Below, one piece after another: positions 6,260 to 8,411 of a DNA stretch of 8,411 nucleotides. The stretch is from positions 1 through 8,411 of the forward strand of contig BNUY01000131.1 in assembly GCA_025997715.1 (NCBI GenBank). Reading direction: 5' to 3'. Within the stretch, counting starts at the first letter, position 1, and the number at the start of each line of letters is the position of its first letter. The translations under genes were made by a program, and so were the position numbers. Under the pieces are notes generated by a model. The model did not search any database. It was not told the origin of the DNA and saw nothing but the letters and a program-made list of their open reading frames with translations. Origin of the DNA: Spirochaetia bacterium (lineage in GTDB: Bacteria > Spirochaetota > Spirochaetia > Treponematales > Breznakiellaceae).

Positions 6260-6340
6260 TAAACCACGGACAGCACGGACAAAAGAAAAAGAACCAGTCC
6301 GTCTTGTCTGTGTCCGTGTGGTCAGTGTGGTCAGTGGTTA
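6260..6340 (+). repeat. Intergenic inverted-repeat element, CCACGGAC type (copy 1)
   Basis: Between purH and purD, AACCAC (6262-6267) pairs with GTGGTT (6334-6339), and CACGGACA (6274-6281) pairs perfectly with TGTCCGTG (6311-6318). The arms are tandem-like: CCACGGAC then GCACGGAC on the left, GTGGTCAGT repeated on the right. The right side is longer, so the hairpin has an asymmetric internal loop. The T-rich stretch that follows (6338-6351) could let the stem act as a weak terminator or attenuator before purD. A short open frame of 37 codons (6244-6357) crosses it and is judged not real. A related copy lies after purD. Confidence 0.75.
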
Positions 6341-6370
6341 TTTATTCTTTTAGGTAAATAGGGGGAAAGC

Positions 6371-7681
6371 ATGAAGGTTTTAGTTATCGGGTCAGGGGGG
6401 CGGGAACACGCCATAGCATGGAAGTTAGCCCAATCGGAAACGGTAGTAAAGGTGTACGTTGCGCCGGGTAATGGCGGTACGGCGATTGAAGCTGCGTGTG
6501 AGAACGCCCCGGCAAGCCTGGGCGATCCCGCAACTGAGGCAGGGCAGGACGCGCTCATCGGCTTTGTTCAGCAAACGGGGATAGCCCTTACCGTGGTGGG
6601 CCCCGAGGTCCCTCTGGCTCTGGGCATCGTTGACCGGTTCCGTGCCGCAGGACTGTCCATCGTGGGCCCCGGCAAACAAGCCGCCCGGCTTGAGGCGAGT
6701 AAAGGTTTCTCTAAGGCGTTTATGGGCAGATATGGTGTGCGTGCCGCGTGGAGTGAAACCTTTAGCGATCCCGCTTTGGCGCTCAAATACGCCCGGGCTT
6801 ATTTTAATGGGAGACAATCAAAGCTGGTTGTGAAGGCCGACGGGCTTGCCGCAGGGAAGGGGGTTGTTATCGCCGGTAGCCTTGCTGAGGCCGAAGAGAG
6901 CATCGCATCTTTTATGCAGGACAAATCCCTGGGGGCCGCCGGTACTTCGGTGGTGTTAGAGGAATTCCTTGAGGGCAGGGAAGTTTCGGTCCTGGCGGCG
7001 GTGAGCGTACAGCCCGGCAGAAACGGAGTGATAGCCCCCTTTGTTTCCGCCCGGGATCACAAGCGCCGTTTCGATGGCGGTGAGGGGCCAAATACCGGCG
7101 GCATGGGGGCCATCGCCCCGGTCCCGGATTTTACCGCCGCCGCCCAAAGGGACTTCGAGACCGCTATTCTCCAACCGACGCTCAGGGGCATGGAGGCGGA
7201 GGGCATGGATTACCGGGGCTTTATTTTTTTCGGCCTCATGGTAAAGGACGACCGCTGCTCCCTGCTTGAGTATAATGCGCGGCTGGGAGACCCCGAGACC
7301 CAGGCGGTGCTGCCCCTTGCGGATTTTGACTTCGCCGGTCTCTGCACCGCGATTCTGGACGGAACCCTGGCCGCTTTCCCCCTCACCTGGAAGCCCGGCG
7401 CGGTCTGCGCTCCCGTGGCAGTGGCCGATGGTTACCCCGGTTCCTACCGCAAAGGTGACCGTATCACGGTCAACGAAAGCGCCCTCGTGAAAACCGGCGC
7501 ACGGATATTTATCGCCGGGGCTCAAAGAGCCGACGGCGAACTGTGCACTTCCGGGGGCCGGGTTCTGGCGGCATCCGCATGGGGCGCCGATTCGGACGAG
7601 GCCTGGACCAGGGCGTACGAAGCGCTGGGAACAGTCAGCTTTGAGGGCATGGCGTACCGGAAAGATATTGGGCGGGAATGA
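6371..7681 (+). CDS. purD: Phosphoribosylamine--glycine ligase (GAR synthetase, PurD)
   Basis: PurD joins phosphoribosylamine and glycine using ATP to make GAR (step 2), in the cytosol. The 436-residue protein is of normal size. The N-terminal domain begins MKVLVIGSGGREHAIAWKLA, with the glycine loop at 7-14, then APGNGGT (31-37) and VVGPEVPLALGIVD (75-88). The ATP-grasp region shows VVKADGLAAGKGVVIA (153-168), DHKRRFDGGEGPNTGGMG (229-246) and EYNARLGDPETQ (300-311), whose acidic residues bind metal-ATP. The C-terminal domain keeps TSGGRVL near 393-399, but the usual HAGT motif reads IAGA (381-384). The start is supported by a GGGGG ribosome-binding site six bases before ATG 6371. purH ends 146 bases upstream, with a hairpin element between them, so purD may be partly uncoupled from the upstream genes. 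No clear separate promoter was found. Confidence 0.97.
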   Translation: MKVLVIGSGGREHAIAWKLAQSETVVKVYVAPGNGGTAIEAACENAPASLGDPATEAGQDALIGFVQQTGIALTVVGPEVPLALGIVDRFRAAGLSIVGPGKQAARLEASKGFSKAFMGRYGVRAAWSETFSDPALALKYARAYFNGRQSKLVVKADGLAAGKGVVIAGSLAEAEESIASFMQDKSLGAAGTSVVLEEFLEGREVSVLAAVSVQPGRNGVIAPFVSARDHKRRFDGGEGPNTGGMGAIAPVPDFTAAAQRDFETAILQPTLRGMEAEGMDYRGFIFFGLMVKDDRCSLLEYNARLGDPETQAVLPLADFDFAGLCTAILDGTLAAFPLTWKPGAVCAPVAVADGYPGSYRKGDRITVNESALVKTGARIFIAGAQRADGELCTSGGRVLAASAWGADSDEAWTRAYEALGTVSFEGMAYRKDIGRE

Positions 7682-7690
7682 TAATCAGTA

Positions 7691-7756
7691 TGCACGGACA
7701 AAGACGATAATAATTCCTTGCTTTTGTCGGTGAGTGTCAGTGAGGTCGGTGGTTAA
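7691..7756 (+). repeat. Intergenic inverted-repeat element, CCACGGAC type (copy 2, degenerate)
   Basis: Downstream of purD, a left arm GCACGGACAAAG (7692-7703) pairs imperfectly with CTTTTGTCGGTG (7721-7732). A longer right arm follows, reading GTGTCAGTGAGGTCGGTGG (7734-7752) and ending in TTAA, clearly related to the right arm of the copy at 6260-6340 (GTGGTCAGTGTGGTCAGTGG). The outer AACCAC part of the left arm is missing, so this copy appears eroded. It may lower readthrough from purD into the protease gene; there is no good T-tract for a classical terminator. Confidence 0.65.
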
Positions 7757-7793
7757 TCCTTATTTTGGAACTGGCTCCAGTATGAAACCGATC

Positions 7794-7811
7794 TTCCCCA
7801 AGGGCGGGGAA
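7794..7811. promoter_or_regulatory. Short perfect inverted repeat just upstream of the protease-gene -10 box
   Basis: TTCCCC (7794-7799) and GGGGAA (7806-7811) are perfect inverted repeats around the six bases AAGGGC. The repeat ends five bases before the TATACT box and covers the expected -35 region, which itself matches the consensus poorly. It could be an operator or simply a chance GC-rich hairpin. No T-run follows, so it is not a terminator. Confidence 0.3.
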
Positions 7812-7816
7812 TGGTC

Positions 7817-7822
7817 TATACT
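7817..7822 (+). promoter_or_regulatory. Candidate -10 box for the NfeD-type gene, leaderless arrangement
   Basis: TATACT at 7817-7822 is followed by CTCCTT and then ATG 7829, the same six-base spacing as before purM. Together the two sites share CTATACTCT. No Shine-Dalgarno sequence is present. The -35 region is weak: TTCCCC at 17-base spacing matches three of six bases. The box predicts transcription starting at or next to the A of the ATG. Confidence 0.5.
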
Positions 7823-7828
7823 CTCCTT

Positions 7829-8411
7829 ATGCACGATCTGATAGTTTCCCGCAGTTTTCTTCGCAGCATGGTCATATTTCTCGGTTTCTGTGTGTGGGGC
7901 CTCGGCGGCTTTGCCGGGCTTTTTGCGGAGGACGCAGCCGCAGATAGCGCCGCCGTAAATGTACCGGAGGCTTGGATTATCGCCATACGGGGGGACATTG
8001 AGCCCTCCATGGTTACCTTTGTCCGCCGGGAAACACGGCGAGCCCTGAGCCAGGGCGCGGAATTCATCATTTTCGAGATCGATACCTTCGGGGGCCGGGT
8101 GGATTCGGCCCTGCAGATTACTTCCTTTATCATGTCCATACGGGAAGCTAAAACCGTGGCCTGGGTAAGTAACAGCGCCGAATCCATGGGGGTAAGCTGG
8201 TCCGCCGGGGCGCTGATCGCCCTTTCCTGCACGGATTTGTACATGGCTGCGGGGACCTCCATAGGCGCGGCGGCGCCGGTAACCCTTGGTCCCGGGGGAG
8301 CCGCCGAAGGCGCCGGGGAAAAGGCGGTGGCGGCGATCCGGTCCCAGATAGCGGCAATGGCGGAACGGAACGGTTACCCCGTGGGCATAGCCCTGGCCAT
8401 GGTGGACTATG
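7829..8411 (+). CDS. NfeD-family ClpP-class membrane serine protease (N-terminal part, cut by window end)
   Basis: The visible 194 residues begin with a signal-peptide-like segment: a basic start, a hydrophobic stretch at about 13-32 and a likely cleavage after GLFA (33). A ClpP-fold protease domain of the long NfeD type follows. In this family a periplasmic or extracytoplasmic Ser-Lys protease domain is joined to membrane segments and an OB-fold NfeD domain, and is linked to membrane quality control; those later parts lie outside the window. Key signatures are IIFEIDTFGGRVDSALQI (80-97), WSAGALIAL with the probable catalytic Ser125 (124-132), and DLYMAAGTSIGAAAPV (136-151). Lys165 in GEKAVAAIR is the likely partner of the Ser-Lys dyad, by position relative to other bacterial members. 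The usual DTPGG motif is DTFGG here. The ATG at 7829 is chosen because it opens the signal peptide and follows a TATACT box. It is separate from purine metabolism. Confidence 0.88.
   Translation, partial: MHDLIVSRSFLRSMVIFLGFCVWGLGGFAGLFAEDAAADSAAVNVPEAWIIAIRGDIEPSMVTFVRRETRRALSQGAEFIIFEIDTFGGRVDSALQITSFIMSIREAKTVAWVSNSAESMGVSWSAGALIALSCTDLYMAAGTSIGAAAPVTLGPGGAAEGAGEKAVAAIRSQIAAMAERNGYPVGIALAMVDY

Noticed and set aside
6244..6357. 37-codon open frame between purH and purD
   Set aside because: It consists almost wholly of the CCACGGAC-type repeat, giving a repetitive HGQ and SV pattern typical of spurious frames over such elements.
7816..8262. 148-codon minus-strand frame over the protease gene
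   Set aside because: The plus-strand frame has clear NfeD/ClpP signatures and a signal peptide; the minus frame has none.
1..8411. CRISPR array, tRNA, rRNA, IS or phage genes, toxin-antitoxin or defence genes
   Set aside because: I looked for regular direct repeats with spacers, cloverleaf patterns, transposase or integrase motifs and small paired genes, and saw none.

Overview
Organism. The window is dense, entirely plus-strand bacterial DNA with a GC content judged by eye in the mid-50s percent. It carries ordinary core-metabolism genes. No rRNA, tRNA, phage or IS gene gives direct taxonomy. The MATE subtype, the PurN and PurH variants that resemble anaerobe (Bacteroidetes/Clostridia-like) forms, the iron-sulfur aldo/keto reductase, and TATACT boxes lying directly before start codons would fit an anaerobe such as a Treponema-like spirochaete. 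This assignment is an inference held at low to moderate confidence.

Layout. 1-136: the last 44 codons of a protein that looks like the C-terminal DNA-binding part of an AraC-family regulator. 156-1523: a MATE-family multidrug/sodium antiporter. 1566-7681: a purine-biosynthesis cluster in the order purM, purN, a di-iron-sulfur-cluster aldo/keto reductase, purH, purD. 7829-end: the N-terminal part of a secreted or membrane-bound NfeD-type ClpP-class serine protease, cut by the window edge. No gene-free stretch exceeds about 165 bases. The three longest gaps (2652-2816, 6225-6370, 7682-7828) each hold an inverted-repeat element.

How it works together. PurD (step 2), PurN (step 3), PurM (step 5) and PurH (steps 9 and 10) are enzymes of de novo IMP synthesis. 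The other steps (purF, purL, purE/K, purC, purB) are not in the window. PurN and PurH both use 10-formyl-tetrahydrofolate. The reductase gene sits between them, with a strong ribosome-binding site at its start and an ATGA overlap into purH, so it is probably co-translated with purine enzymes although it has no known role in the pathway.

Most notable signals. (1) purM and the NfeD gene share a TATACT box at exactly the same distance (6 nt) from ATG and have no Shine-Dalgarno sequence, which predicts leaderless transcripts. (2) Intergenic hairpin elements of two sequence types (CCGCAAAGGCG-type and CCACGGAC-type) lie after purM, purH and purD. (3) PurM and PurH carry extra segments of about 21 and 28 residues at defined positions relative to the E. 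coli enzymes as I recall them. I see no evidence of a new defence, mobile or secondary-metabolite system; the window is mainly a housekeeping region.
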